Positions 28,321 to 37,428 of a DNA stretch of 64,000 nt are shown here, piece by piece. The stretch spans positions 224,455 through 288,454 of the forward strand of contig NZ_CP026003.1 in assembly GCF_003086795.1 (NCBI RefSeq). Reading direction: 5' to 3'. How positions within the stretch are numbered: position 1 is the first letter of the stretch; each line of letters opens with the position of its first letter. The notes beneath the pieces were generated by a model. It saw nothing but the letters and a program-made list of their open reading frames with translations. It was not told the origin of the DNA and did not search any database. The DNA comes from Stenotrophomonas sp. SAU14A_NAIMI4_5 (GTDB lineage Bacteria > Pseudomonadota > Gammaproteobacteria > Xanthomonadales > Xanthomonadaceae). The position numbers and the translations under genes were made by a program.

Positions 28321-28800
28321 TCACGCGCCGCCGGCAAACCCGTGCTGGCGCCAGGCCTCGTACATCACCACGGCCACGGTGTTGGACAGATTGAGGCTGC
28401 GGTTGTCCGGGCGCATTGGCAGGCGCAGGCGGCGGCCTTCGGGCAGGGCATCGAGCAGGTCCTGCGGCAGGCCGCGGCTTTCCGGCCCGAACAGGAAGGC
28501 ATCGCCTTCTTCGAACCCGACGCTGTCATAGCGCACGCTGGCCCGGGTACTCAGGGCGAACAGCCGCTTGGGCGCGATGCGCGCCAGCGCGGTGTCCAGG
28601 TCGGGGTGCACCTGCAGGCGCGAATACTCGTGGTAGTCCAGCCCGGCGCGCTTGAGCTGCTTGTCTTCCAGTGCGAACCCGAGTGGTTCGACCAGGTGCA
28701 GCTGCGCGCCGGTGTTGGCGCAGAGCCGGATCACATTGCCCGTGTTGGGCGGGATTTCCGGTTGGAACAGGATCACGTGGAACAGGGGCGCGGCATTCAT
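28321..28800 (-). CDS. trmL: tRNA (cytidine(34)-2'-O)-methyltransferase
   Basis: 159 aa, the normal TrmL length. SPOUT-fold motifs in order: LFQPEIPPNTGNVIRLCANT (motif 1), FLFGPESRGLPQDLL (motif 2) and MRPDNRSLNLSNTVAVVMYE (motif 3, knotted SAM site). It methylates the wobble base of tRNA-Leu isoacceptors. ATG at 28800 gives the conserved start. No operon partner. Confidence 0.92.
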   Translation of the reverse strand: MNAAPLFHVILFQPEIPPNTGNVIRLCANTGAQLHLVEPLGFALEDKQLKRAGLDYHEYSRLQVHPDLDTALARIAPKRLFALSTRASVRYDSVGFEEGDAFLFGPESRGLPQDLLDALPEGRRLRLPMRPDNRSLNLSNTVAVVMYEAWRQHGFAGGA

Positions 28801-28870
28801 CGCTGCAGTGTACCTGCGACCGATGCCGCCATTACGGCGCACGCCCTGCGCGAGGCAGGGCGGACGCCGC

Positions 28871-29347
28871 TTACGGGCGCAGCAGGACCTGGGCGGTTTC
28901 GGTGGCCAGGGCCTGCAGATCGGCAGAACTCGGGCGCACCTGCAGGGCCGGCAGGTTGGTGATGACCTGGTTGGCGACGCTGGTGGCGGCGGCGGCCAGG
29001 GTGGCGGCGTAGCGCTGGGCTTCCAGCTCGGCGGCCAGGGCCACGCGCTGTTCCAGGCTCGGGCGCACTTCGACGGCGGCCAGGGTGGTGATCGGCAGGG
29101 CGGCGGCGACCGGGGCGGCGATGAAGCCGTCGCGCTCGGCCAGCTGGTCGGCGCTGGGGCGCACTTCCACGGTGGCGAGGGTGACGATGCCGCTGGCCTG
29201 TTCCCAGGCCTGCTGGGCCAGCTGGTCGGCGGCCGGGCGGACCTGCACGGTGGACAGGGTCTTGATGGATTCGGAGGCCTGCACCGACGAAACAACCGCG
29301 GTGCCGGCAATCAGGGCGATGGCGATGGCAATGGTCTTGGTGTTCAT
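28871..29347 (-). CDS. Exported protein with four V-R-P-S repeats
   Basis: 158 aa with a Sec signal peptide (IAIAIALIAGTAVVSSVQA). The mature part has four spaced units, each introduced by Leu/Val and then QVRPAADQLA, VEVRPSADQLAE, VEVRPSLEQRVA or LQVRPSSADLQA, roughly 30 to 40 residues apart, with Ala-rich spacers. I do not recognise the family. The units may bind a common ligand or be short strands of a repeat fold. The minus-strand promoter-like pair at 29417-29389 fits expression of this gene alone. Confidence 0.75.
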   Translation of the reverse strand: MNTKTIAIAIALIAGTAVVSSVQASESIKTLSTVQVRPAADQLAQQAWEQASGIVTLATVEVRPSADQLAERDGFIAAPVAAALPITTLAAVEVRPSLEQRVALAAELEAQRYAATLAAAATSVANQVITNLPALQVRPSSADLQALATETAQVLLRP

Positions 29348-29752
29348 GACGGGGCCTGTTTAGTGTTGGTGAGCGGTGGTGTGGTAGTAAGGTAGTACAC
29401 CGATTCGGGGCTTGCAAGGAAAATTTTCAAATCCCTGCTTTTGTTCAGCATCCAGTCATTTTTGATCTGAAGCCCTTCCTGGCACGGGATACACAAAGCA
29501 ATCCCCGTGCCAACTACAGGCCATTGATTTGAAAGGGTTTCGAGGCGAGTGAAGAGTGTCCGCAGGGCGGACACCTGTCCGTTCGAACGGCGGTGGACAC
29601 TGTCCGGACCATGAACCGGGCGGGCCGTGACCGCCTCGAAGCGGGCCGGGGAGGCCCTCGGCGGCAAACACCCCCAGTGACTGGTGGCCGATACCGGCCC
29701 CCGCGCCCGCGCGCTAGGATCGCGATTCACCAACGTGACCAAGGATCCGGAA
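29348..29752. other. Intergenic stretch between divergent genes
   Basis: This 405-base gap has an A+T-rich part (29400-29470) beside the repeat-protein gene, then a segment at 29560-29610 rich in short inverted words (gtccgcagggcggac, ccgttcgaacgg) that could be regulator or RNA folds. No supported coding sequence. Confidence 0.4.
29389..29417 (-). promoter_or_regulatory. Candidate sigma-70 promoter of the V-R-P-S repeat gene
   Basis: Minus strand TTGCAA (29417-29412), 17-base spacer, TACCTT (29394-29389), about 42 bases before the ATG at 29347. The surrounding A+T-rich tract supports it. Confidence 0.35.
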
Positions 29753-32602
29753 ATGTCTCTCGCCCTGCGCCCGCGCACCGCGCTGCTGGCCGTCGCCCTC
29801 AGTACCGCCCTCGGCACGCTTGCGCCGACCGCCGCACTGGCGGCCAAGCCGGCCGCCGCCACCAAGGTCGATATCCCGTTCGAGCAGTTCACCCTGCCCA
29901 ACGGCCTGCGCGTGATCGTGCATACCGACCGCAAGGCGCCGATCGTGGCGGTCAACATCTGGTACCACGTGGGCAGCAAGGACGAGCCGGCCGGCCGTAC
30001 CGGTTTCGCGCACCTGTTCGAACACCTGATGTTCCAGAGCAGCGAGAACCACGACGGCGAGTACTTCGAGCCCTTCAAGCAGGTCGGTGCCACCGGCCAG
30101 AACGGCACCACCAACACCGACCGCACCAACTACTTCGAGAACGTGCCGACCACCGCGCTGGACATGGCGCTGTGGATGGAATCGGACCGCATGGGCCACC
30201 TCGTCGGTGCGATCGACCAGGCGGCGCTGGATGAGCAGCGCGGCGTGGTGCAGAACGAGAAGCGCCAGGGCGAGAACCAGCCCTATGGCCAGGTGTGGGA
30301 GAAGATCAACCGTTCGCTGTACCCGGTCGGCCACCCATACCACCACAGCGTCATCGGTTCGATGAACGACCTCAACGCCGCCTCGCTGGATGACGTCAAG
30401 ACCTGGTTCCGCACCTGGTACGGCCCCAACAACGCGGTGCTGGTGCTGGCCGGCGACATCGACCTGGCCACCGCCAAGGAAAAGGCCGCCAAGTACTTCG
30501 GCAGCATCCCGGCCGGCCCGACCATGGCCCAGCCGAAGGTGGACGTCGCCAAGCGCGATGCCGACACCCGTGAAGTGATGAACGACAAGGTGCCGCAGGC
30601 GCGCATCTACCGCGCCTGGAATGTGGCCCAGGTCGGCACCACCGACATCGACCAGCTGCAGCTGCTGGGGCAGATCCTCGGTGGCGCCAAGTCCTCGCGC
30701 CTGAGCCAGCGCCTGCAGCACCAGGACAAGCTGGTGGACAACATCAGCGCCGGTGCCTACGGTTCGCAGCTGGGCTCCAACTTCATGGTCATGGCCACCG
30801 TGAAGCAGGGCCAGGACCCGGCCCAGGTCGAGAAGATCATCGATGAGGAGATCGAGCGCCTGCTGAAGGACGGGCCGACCGCCGACGAGCTGTCGCGCGC
30901 CAAGACCGGCTTCCGCGCCGGCTTCATCCGCGGCATCGAGCGCATCGGTGGCTTCGGCGGCAAGGCCGACGCGCTGGCCGAGTGCGCGGTCTACACCGGC
31001 GACCCGGGCTGCTTCCGCACCTCGCTGGCCAACATCGACAAGGCCACCGCCGCCGACCTCAAGCGCGTGGGCGCGCAGTGGCTGGACAAGGGCAGCCACA
31101 CCCTGGTGGTCGAGCCCGGTGAGCGCGTCGCGCTGCAGGAAGAAGCCTCGGCCACGCCGAAGCCGTTCAACGTGCCGGCCGTGGACAGCAAGTACAGCAC
31201 CCTGCCGGAACAGGTCGACCGCAAGGCCGGCGTGCCGCAGACCCGCGAGTTCCCGCAGCTGAAGTTCCCGGCACTGCAGCGCGCCACCCTGAAGAACGGC
31301 ACCACCGTGGTGCTGGCCGAGCGCCACGAGATTCCGGTGGTGCAGTTCAGCTACCAGTTCCCGGGAGGCTTCACCGCCGACCAGGGCCGCAAGCCGGGCA
31401 CCGCCAACTTCACCATGAACCTGATGACCGAAGGTGCCGGCAAGCTGGGTTCGCTGGCCTTCGCCGATGCTGCCGACGCGCTGGGTGCCAGCCTGGACGC
31501 GGGTGCCGGCCTGGATTCGGTGACCGTCGACCTGTCGGCACTGAAGGAGAACCTGGTGCCGTCGCTGGCGCTGTACCGCGACCTGCTGCGCGAGCCGCGC
31601 TTCGAGCAGGGCGAGATCGACCGGGTCAAGGCCTCGTGGATCGCCGGCATCAAGCAGGAGAAGGTCAACCCGAACGCGGTGGCCATGCGCGTGCTGCCGC
31701 CGCTGCTGTACGGCAAGGGCCACCCGTACGCCATTCCGTTCACCGGCAGCGGTGACGAAGCGGCGATCACCAGCCTGGGCCGCGAAGACCTGGTCGACTT
31801 CCACCGCGACTGGCTGCGCCCGCAGGACGGCACCCTGATCGTGGTCGGTGACACCACCCTGGCCGAGATCGTGCCGCTGCTGGACAAGCAGCTGGGCGAC
31901 TGGAAGGCCAGCGGCGATGCGCCGGTGATCAAGGCCAGCACCGCCGTGGCCGTGCCGACCGCTCCGCGCGTGTTCCTGATCGACCAGCCGGGTGCGGTGC
32001 AGGCCAACCTGTTCGCCGGCCAGGTGGTGGCGCCGTCCAGCGACACCGGCTCGACCCGCTTCGACATCGCCAACGGCGTGCTCGGTGGTGACTTCACCTC
32101 GCGCCTGAACATGAACCTGCGCGAGGACAAGCACTGGTCCTACGGTGCCCGCAGCAGCGCCAGCAGCACCGTGGGCCAGCGCCCGTGGATGGCGATGGCG
32201 CCGGTGCAGATCGACAAGACCGGTCCGGCCCTGGCGGAAATGCGCAAGGAGATCGCCGAGTTCGCCGATGGCAGCAAGCCGGCCACCGAGGCCGAGGTCA
32301 ACCGCATCCGCAACATCCAGACCCTGAGCCTGCCGGGCGCCTATGAGACCGCCGCTGCGGTGGCCTCGACCATCGGCAGCATCGTGCAGTTCAAGCGCCC
32401 GGACGATTACGTGGTGCGCCGCAAGGCCGAGATCGAGGCGATGACCCCGGCCCAGGTGCAGCAGGCCGCCGCCGCGATCAAGCCGCAGGGCCTGACCTGG
32501 GTGGTGGTGGGTGACCTCAAGCAGACCGAAGCGGCCGTGCGTGCGCTGAAGCTGGGCGAAGTGACCGTGATCGACGCCGAAGGCAACCCGGTCAAGAAAT
32601 AA
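29753..32602 (+). CDS. Periplasmic M16-family (pitrilysin-like) zinc metallopeptidase
   Basis: 949 aa from ATG at 29753 with a signal peptide (LLAVALSTALGTLAPTAALA). Two M16 halves are present. The first has the inverted zinc motif HLFEH (His87, Glu90, His91) and a downstream Glu in the DEQRGVVQNEKRQGENQPYG segment. The second half, starting near residue 500, lacks HxxEH and is the usual inactive partner, with RVFLIDQPGAVQANLFAG. It degrades peptides in the periplasm. Monocistronic, followed by a SMAG and GGGGTC-type repeats. Confidence 0.92.
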   Translation: MSLALRPRTALLAVALSTALGTLAPTAALAAKPAAATKVDIPFEQFTLPNGLRVIVHTDRKAPIVAVNIWYHVGSKDEPAGRTGFAHLFEHLMFQSSENHDGEYFEPFKQVGATGQNGTTNTDRTNYFENVPTTALDMALWMESDRMGHLVGAIDQAALDEQRGVVQNEKRQGENQPYGQVWEKINRSLYPVGHPYHHSVIGSMNDLNAASLDDVKTWFRTWYGPNNAVLVLAGDIDLATAKEKAAKYFGSIPAGPTMAQPKVDVAKRDADTREVMNDKVPQARIYRAWNVAQVGTTDIDQLQLLGQILGGAKSSRLSQRLQHQDKLVDNISAGAYGSQLGSNFMVMATVKQGQDPAQVEKIIDEEIERLLKDGPTADELSRAKTGFRAGFIRGIERIGGFGGKADALAECAVYTGDPGCFRTSLANIDKATAADLKRVGAQWLDKGSHTLVVEPGERVALQEEASATPKPFNVPAVDSKYSTLPEQVDRKAGVPQTREFPQLKFPALQRATLKNGTTVVLAERHEIPVVQFSYQFPGGFTADQGRKPGTANFTMNLMTEGAGKLGSLAFADAADALGASLDAGAGLDSVTVDLSALKENLVPSLALYRDLLREPRFEQGEIDRVKASWIAGIKQEKVNPNAVAMRVLPPLLYGKGHPYAIPFTGSGDEAAITSLGREDLVDFHRDWLRPQDGTLIVVGDTTLAEIVPLLDKQLGDWKASGDAPVIKASTAVAVPTAPRVFLIDQPGAVQANLFAGQVVAPSSDTGSTRFDIANGVLGGDFTSRLNMNLREDKHWSYGARSSASSTVGQRPWMAMAPVQIDKTGPALAEMRKEIAEFADGSKPATEAEVNRIRNIQTLSLPGAYETAAAVASTIGSIVQFKRPDDYVVRRKAEIEAMTPAQVQQAAAAIKPQGLTWVVVGDLKQTEAAVRALKLGEVTVIDAEGNPVKK

Positions 32603-32642
32603 GGCAGTACCCGGCCCGCCATGTGGCGGGCCGGCTCCCCCG

Positions 32643-32664
32643 GTAGTGCCGGCCGCTGGCCGGC
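32643..32664 (+). repeat. SMAG repeat (gccggc variant)
   Basis: GTAG at 32643 then gccggcc-gct-ggccggc, just after the M16 peptidase gene. Confidence 0.8.
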
Positions 32665-32681
32665 AACCCCGTCGTGCATCC

Positions 32682-32738
32682 GGGGTCAGAGCCCCCTGCG
32701 GGGGATCCGACCCCGGCCCCCCCGGGGGATCCGACCCC
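32682..32738. repeat. GGGGTC...GACCCC palindrome plus a truncated second arm
   Basis: A full copy at 32682-32714 and a partial right arm (gggggatccgacccc) at 32724-32738. Confidence 0.8.
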
Positions 32739-32804
32739 ACCCCCGGCTACCCCCGATTCAGGCTGTTCAGGCAGAATCGCCCCATACCCTTCCAGGATCT
32801 GCCC

Positions 32805-33122
32805 ATGCGCCTTCTGCTGCTGTCGTCCCTGCTGCTCACCGTCACGGCCTGCACCTGGGTGCCGATGGAACCGGCCGGCAAGACCGTGCGCGTGCTCCCG
32901 GCGGGCCCGCTGCCGGCGGGCTGCATCACCAAGGGTGAGGTCGTGGTCACCGTGAAGAGCAAGGTCGGCTTCTACAACCGCAACCCGCTGCGCGTGCAGG
33001 AAGAGCTGGAGACCCTGGCCCGCAACGAGGCCCCCAGTGCCGGCGCCAACGCCGTGCAGGCCGCTGCGGCCCCGGCCGACGGCAGCCAGCGCTTCGCCGC
33101 TTTCCAGTGCCCGCCGCGCTGA
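32805..33122 (+). CDS. DUF4156-like small lipoprotein
   Basis: 105 aa from ATG at 32805. Lipobox LLTVTAC (Cys16) is followed by WVPMEPAGKTVRVL, then GCITKGEVVVTVKSKVG and the LARNEAPSAGANAVQA stretch seen in DUF4156 outer membrane lipoproteins. Function unknown. Its two remaining Cys residues could form a disulfide. Confidence 0.82.
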   Translation: MRLLLLSSLLLTVTACTWVPMEPAGKTVRVLPAGPLPAGCITKGEVVVTVKSKVGFYNRNPLRVQEELETLARNEAPSAGANAVQAAAAPADGSQRFAAFQCPPR

Positions 33123-33223
33123 ACGGGGACCATACGGCCAAGGCTGAATTCGTAAAGATGCGGTGAAAGCCCGGGGGTTATAGAATAGCGCCCCCTTTTG
33201 CCTGAGCCTTGGCGCTAACTTCG

Positions 33224-34240
33224 ATGCTCTTCAAGAATGTCTCGATCGCCGGCCTGGCACACGTCGACGCGCCGCATACGCTGACGACCAAGGAAATCAA
33301 CGAACGGCTGCAGCCGACGTTGGATCGCCTCGGCATCCGCACCGACGTGCTCGGCGATATCGCCGGCATCCACGCCCGCCGCCTGTGGGACAACGGCGTC
33401 CTCGCCTCCGATGCCGCCACCATGGCCGGCCGCAAGGCGCTGGAAGACGCCGGCATCACCGCCGGCCAGGTTGGCCTGCTGGTCAACACCTCGGTCAGCC
33501 GCGACTACCTGGAGCCGTCCACGGCCTCCATCGTCTCCGGCAACCTCGGTGTCAGCGACGAGTGCATGACCTTCGATGTCGCCAATGCCTGCCTGGCCTT
33601 CATCAACGGCATGGACATCGCCGCACGCATGCTCGAGCGCGGTGACATCGACTACGCGCTGGTGGTGGATGGCGAGACCGCCAACCTGGTGTACGAAAAG
33701 ACCCTGGAGCGGATGACCGCCCCGGACGTCACCGCCGACGATTTCCGCAACGAGCTGGCCGCCCTGACCACCGGTTCGGGTGCCGCCGCCATGGTGATGG
33801 CGCGCTCGGAGCTGGTGCCCGACGCCCCGCGCTACAAGGGTGGCGTGACCCGCTCGGCCACCGAGTGGAACCAGCTGTGCCTGGGCAACCTGGACCGCAT
33901 GGTCACCGACACCCGCCTGCTGCTGATCGAAGGCATCAAGCTGGCGCAGAAGACCTTTGCCGCCGCCAAGATCGCCCTCGGCTGGGCCGTGGAGGAACTG
34001 GACCAGTTCGTCATCCACCAGGTCAGCCAGCCGCACACCGCCGCGTTCATCAAGAACTTCGGCATCGACCCGAAGAAGGTCATGACCATCTTCGGCGAGC
34101 ACGGCAACATCGGCCCGGCCTCGGTGCCGATCGTGCTGAGCAAGCTCAAGCAGCTGGGCAAGCTGAAGAAGGGCGATCGCATCGCACTGCTCGGCATCGG
34201 CTCGGGCCTGAACTGCTCGATGGCTGAAGTGGTCTGGTAA
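33224..34240 (+). CDS. oleA: OleA, thiolase-fold acyl-CoA condensing enzyme
   Basis: 338 aa from ATG at 33224; an upstream in-frame start at 33209 lacks support. Thiolase/KAS III-like, with nucleophile Cys123 in VANACLAF, His in FVIHQVSQPHT and Asn in EHGNIGPASVP. OleA joins two fatty acyl-CoAs head to head to a beta-keto acid. First gene of oleABCD. A -10-like TATAGAAT lies near 33180, about 40 bases upstream. A hairpin follows the stop. Confidence 0.93.
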   Translation: MLFKNVSIAGLAHVDAPHTLTTKEINERLQPTLDRLGIRTDVLGDIAGIHARRLWDNGVLASDAATMAGRKALEDAGITAGQVGLLVNTSVSRDYLEPSTASIVSGNLGVSDECMTFDVANACLAFINGMDIAARMLERGDIDYALVVDGETANLVYEKTLERMTAPDVTADDFRNELAALTTGSGAAAMVMARSELVPDAPRYKGGVTRSATEWNQLCLGNLDRMVTDTRLLLIEGIKLAQKTFAAAKIALGWAVEELDQFVIHQVSQPHTAAFIKNFGIDPKKVMTIFGEHGNIGPASVPIVLSKLKQLGKLKKGDRIALLGIGSGLNCSMAEVVW

Positions 34241-34261
34241 GCAGCCCGCTGCGTTGATTCC

Positions 34262-34285
34262 AAGGGCCGGTTCTACCGGCCCTTT
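34262..34285 (+). terminator. Hairpin between oleA and oleB
   Basis: aagggccgg-ttcta-ccggccctt then T and C. A 9-bp stem with only a very short T tract; it may attenuate or stabilise the oleA message rather than stop transcription completely. Confidence 0.6.
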
Positions 34286-34301
34286 CTACAGGTGCGATCC
34301 G

Positions 34302-35192
34302 ATGTCCCAGCTTCCCGGTTACCCCGCCCACCCGCAGCGTTTCGAGGTCCGTCCCGGCCTGTCGATGAGCTATCTCGACGAAGGCCCGCGCGATGGCGAG
34401 GTGGTGGTGATGGTGCACGGCAACCCGTCGTGGAGCTATTACTGGCGCACGCTGGTGGCCGGCCTGTCGGACACGTACCGCTGCATCGTGCCGGACCACA
34501 TCGGCATGGGCCTGTCGGACAAGCCCGACGACCAGCGCTACGAGTACACCCTGCAGTCGCGCGTGGATGACCTGGAGGCGCTGCTGAAGCACCTGGGCAT
34601 CACCGGCCCGGTCACCCTGGCCGTGCACGACTGGGGCGGCATGATCGGCTTCGGCTGGGCGCTGTCGCACCACGCGCAGGTGAAGCGCCTGGTGGTGCTC
34701 AACACCGCCGCCTTCCCGATGCCGGCGGCCAAGAAGATGCCTTGGCAGATCGGGCTGGGCCGCCACTGGAAGATCGGCGAGTGGATCATCCGCACCTTCA
34801 ACGCGTTCTCGTCCGGTGCCTCGTGGCTGGGCGTGGAACGGAAGATGCCGGCCGACGTGCGCCGCGCCTACGTGTCGCCGTACAACAGCTACGCCAACCG
34901 CATCAGCACCATCCGCTTCATGCAGGACATCCCGCTGTCGCCGGCCGACAAGGCCTGGTCGCTGCTGGAGCGCGCCGGCCAGGCGCTGCCGTCGTTCGCC
35001 GACCGCCCGGCCTTCATCGGCTGGGGTCTGCGCGACTTCGTGTTCGACCACCACTTCCTGGAAGGCTTCCAGGCCGCGTTGCCGAAGGCCCAGGTGCACG
35101 CCTTCGAGGATGCCGGGCATTACGTGCTGGAAGACAAGCACGAAGTGCTGGTGCCGGAAATCCGCGCCTTCCTGGACGCGAACCCGCTCTGA
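34302..35192 (+). CDS. oleB: OleB, alpha/beta-hydrolase beta-lactone decarboxylase
   Basis: 296 aa. Haloalkane-dehalogenase-like fold with HGNPSWSYYWR (oxyanion region), nucleophile Asp110 in VHDWGGMIGFGWAL, and catalytic His in AGHYVLEDKHE. OleB opens the cis-beta-lactone made by OleC, releasing CO2 and the olefin. The ATG is preceded by ACAGGTGCGA. It is separated from oleC by a gene on the opposite strand, which is unusual inside this pathway. Confidence 0.93.
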   Translation: MSQLPGYPAHPQRFEVRPGLSMSYLDEGPRDGEVVVMVHGNPSWSYYWRTLVAGLSDTYRCIVPDHIGMGLSDKPDDQRYEYTLQSRVDDLEALLKHLGITGPVTLAVHDWGGMIGFGWALSHHAQVKRLVVLNTAAFPMPAAKKMPWQIGLGRHWKIGEWIIRTFNAFSSGASWLGVERKMPADVRRAYVSPYNSYANRISTIRFMQDIPLSPADKAWSLLERAGQALPSFADRPAFIGWGLRDFVFDHHFLEGFQAALPKAQVHAFEDAGHYVLEDKHEVLVPEIRAFLDANPL

Positions 35193-35201
35193 TGGATGTG
35201 C

Positions 35202-35288
35202 GGGGTCGGATCCCTCTCGCAGAGAGGGCTCTGACCCCATCCGGGCAATCCGGGGTCAGAGCCGTTTCTCCGAAACGGGTCCGACCCC
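35202..35288. repeat. Two inverted copies of the GGGGTC...GACCCC palindrome
   Basis: Copies at 35202-35238 (inner stem ctctc/gagag) and 35252-35288 (inner stem gtttc/gaaac), between oleB and the convergent YkgJ-like gene. Confidence 0.85.
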
Positions 35289-35293
35289 AGGCC

Positions 35294-35665
35294 TCAGGCC
35301 GCGATCGGGTTGTTGTCGCCGCCTTCCCAATCCGCCGCGGTCAACGGGTCCAGGCCATAGGCGATGCGCGCCTTGTCGCACTGCGGGCTGGCCTTGCCGT
35401 ATTCCCACGACGCATCCACCTCGCGGCACACGCTGGGCCGGTTGGGGTGGATGGTGCAGCGCGAATACACGCCGATCTGCGCGTCCAGCGCCACGCAGCG
35501 CACCGGCTTGGAGTGCGTGCCGCGCATGCACAGGCGGTGCGGGTCCAGCACTTCGGTTAGCTGGTGCGGCACGCCGCCGGGGGTGACCTCGTCCGATTCC
35601 ATCCAGTGGAAGGCCACGCGGTATTGGGTGCAGCAGGCGCCGCAGGTCATGCAGGGATGTTGCAT
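35294..35665 (-). CDS. YkgJ-family cysteine-cluster protein
   Basis: 123 aa from ATG at 35665. The family pattern is clear: CMTCGACCTQYR at the N terminus, CMRGTHSKPVRCVAL in the middle and YSRCTIHPNRPSVCREVDAS near the end, about nine Cys in all, thought to bind a metal or Fe-S cluster. Role unknown. It sits on the minus strand inside the plus-strand ole cluster, with its start facing that of oleC (104 bases between them). Confidence 0.88.
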   Translation of the reverse strand: MQHPCMTCGACCTQYRVAFHWMESDEVTPGGVPHQLTEVLDPHRLCMRGTHSKPVRCVALDAQIGVYSRCTIHPNRPSVCREVDASWEYGKASPQCDKARIAYGLDPLTAADWEGGDNNPIAA

Positions 35666-35769
35666 GGGCAAGCCGCCTCGGGCGGCAGTGGGAATCGGGA
35701 ACGAGGCTGCGGATTTTCCACGAAGCGGGCGGCCGCGCAAGAAATTCCGTAAGCGGCGACAATGAACGG

Positions 35770-37428
35770 ATGAACGGACCCTGCAATATCGCGGCGCGGC
35801 TGCCTGAACTGGCCCGCGAACGCCCTGACCAGATCGCCATCCGTTGCCCCGGCCGCCGTGGTGCCGGCAACGGCATGGCCGCCTATGACGTGACCCTGGA
35901 CTACCGCCAGCTGGACGCCCGCAGCGACGCCATGGCCGCCGGCCTGGCCGGCTACGGCATCGGCCGCGGCGTGCGCACGGTGGTGATGGTGCGGCCCTCG
36001 CCGGAGTTCTTCCTGCTGATGTTCGCCCTGTTCAAGCTGGGCGCGGTGCCGGTGCTGGTCGACCCGGGCATCGACAAGCGCGCGCTGAAGCAGTGCCTGG
36101 ACGAAGCGCAGCCGGAGGCCTTCATCGGCATCCCGCTGGCCCACGTGGCGCGGCTGGCGCTGCGCTGGGCGCCGTCGGCCACCCGCCTGGTCACCGTCGG
36201 CCGCCGTCTGGGCTGGGGCGGGACCACTCTGGCCGCGCTGGAGCGCGCCGGTGCCAGCAGCGGCCCGATGCTGGCCGCCACCGATGGCGAGGACATGGCC
36301 GCCCTCCTGTTCACCAGCGGCTCCACCGGCGTGCCCAAGGGCGTGGTCTACCGCCACCGCCACTTTGTCGGCCAGATCCAGCTGCTGGGCAGCGCCTTCG
36401 GCATGGAGGCCGGCGGCGTGGACCTGCCGACCTTCCCGCCGTTCGCCCTGTTCGACCCGGCACTGGGGCTGACCTCGGTCATCCCGGACATGGACCCGAC
36501 CCGGCCGGCGCAGGCCGACCCGGCGCGCCTGCACGATGCCATCCAGCGCTTCGGGGTGACCCAGCTGTTCGGTTCGCCGGCCCTGATGCGGGTGCTTGCC
36601 AAGCACGGCCGGCCGCTGCCGACGGTGCGCCGGGTGACCTCGGCCGGTGCGCCGGTGCCGCCGGACGTGGTGGCCACCATCCGCCGCCTGCTGCCCGACG
36701 ACGCGCAGTTCTGGACGCCCTACGGCGCCACTGAATGCCTGCCGGTGGCCGTGGTCGAGGGCCGCGAACTGGAGCGCACCCGCGCCGCCACCGAGGCCGG
36801 TGCCGGTACCTGCGTGGGCAGCGTGGTCGCGCCCAACGAGGTGCGCATCATCGCCATCGACGATGCGCCGCTGCCCGAGTGGTCGCAGGCACGCGTGCTG
36901 GCCATCGGCGAGGTGGGCGAGATCACCGTGGCCGGGCCCACCGCCACCGATACCTACTTCAACCGCCCGCAGGCCACCGCCGCGGCGAAGATCCGCGAAA
37001 CCCTGGCCGATGGCAGCACCCGCGTGGTGCACCGCATGGGCGACGTTGGCTACTTCGACGCGCAGGGCCGCCTGTGGTTCTGCGGGCGCAAGACCCAGCG
37101 CGTGGAAACCGCGCACGGGCCGCTGTACACCGAACAGCTCGAGCCGGTGTTCAACACCGTGCCCGGCGTGGCTCGCACCGCGCTGGTGGGCGTCGGCGCC
37201 GCCGGTGCGCAGGTGCCGGTGCTGTGCGTGGAACTGCAGCGTGGGCAGTCCGACGGCCCGGCGCTGCAGGAGACCCTGCGCGCGCATGCGGCCGCTCATG
37301 CCGCCGACGCCGGACTGCAGCACTTCCTGGTGCATCCGGCCTTCCCCGTCGATATCCGTCACAACGCCAAGATCGGCCGCGAGAAGCTCGCCGTCTGGGC
37401 CCGCGCCCAACTGGAGAAGCGCGCATGA
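35770..37428 (+). CDS. oleC: OleC, beta-lactone synthetase (ANL superfamily)
   Basis: 552 aa. AMP-binding enzyme with P-loop [33 protein letters not shown] (motif A5) and [19 protein letters not shown] (A7/A8), and a C-terminal Lys in [14 protein letters not shown]. OleC converts the beta-hydroxy acid made by OleD into a cis-beta-lactone using ATP. Its stop overlaps the oleD start (ATGA). Confidence 0.93.
   Translation: MNGPCNIAARLPELARERPDQIAIRCPGRRGAGNGMAAYDVTLDYRQLDARSDAMAAGLAGYGIGRGVRTVVMVRPSPEFFLLMFALFKLGAVPVLVDPGIDKRALKQCLDEAQPEAFIGIPLAHVARLALRWAPSATRLVTVGRRLGWGGTTLAALERAGASSGPMLAATDGEDMAALLFTSGSTGVPKGVVYRHRHFVGQIQLLGSAFGMEAGGVDLPTFPPFALFDPALGLTSVIPDMDPTRPAQADPARLHDAIQRFGVTQLFGSPALMRVLAKHGRPLPTVRRVTSAGAPVPPDVVATIRRLLPDDAQFWTPYGATECLPVAVVEGRELERTRAATEAGAGTCVGSVVAPNEVRIIAIDDAPLPEWSQARVLAIGEVGEITVAGPTATDTYFNRPQATAAAKIRETLADGSTRVVHRMGDVGYFDAQGRLWFCGRKTQRVETAHGPLYTEQLEPVFNTVPGVARTALVGVGAAGAQVPVLCVELQRGQSDGPALQETLRAHAAAHAADAGLQHFLVHPAFPVDIRHNAKIGREKLAVWARAQLEKRA

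Noticed and set aside
29714..32740. 1008-codon antisense frame over the M16 peptidase gene
   Set aside because: It lies wholly opposite a clear protease gene and has low-complexity Arg/His/Gly/Val composition expected from the complement of high-GC codons. No domain is visible.
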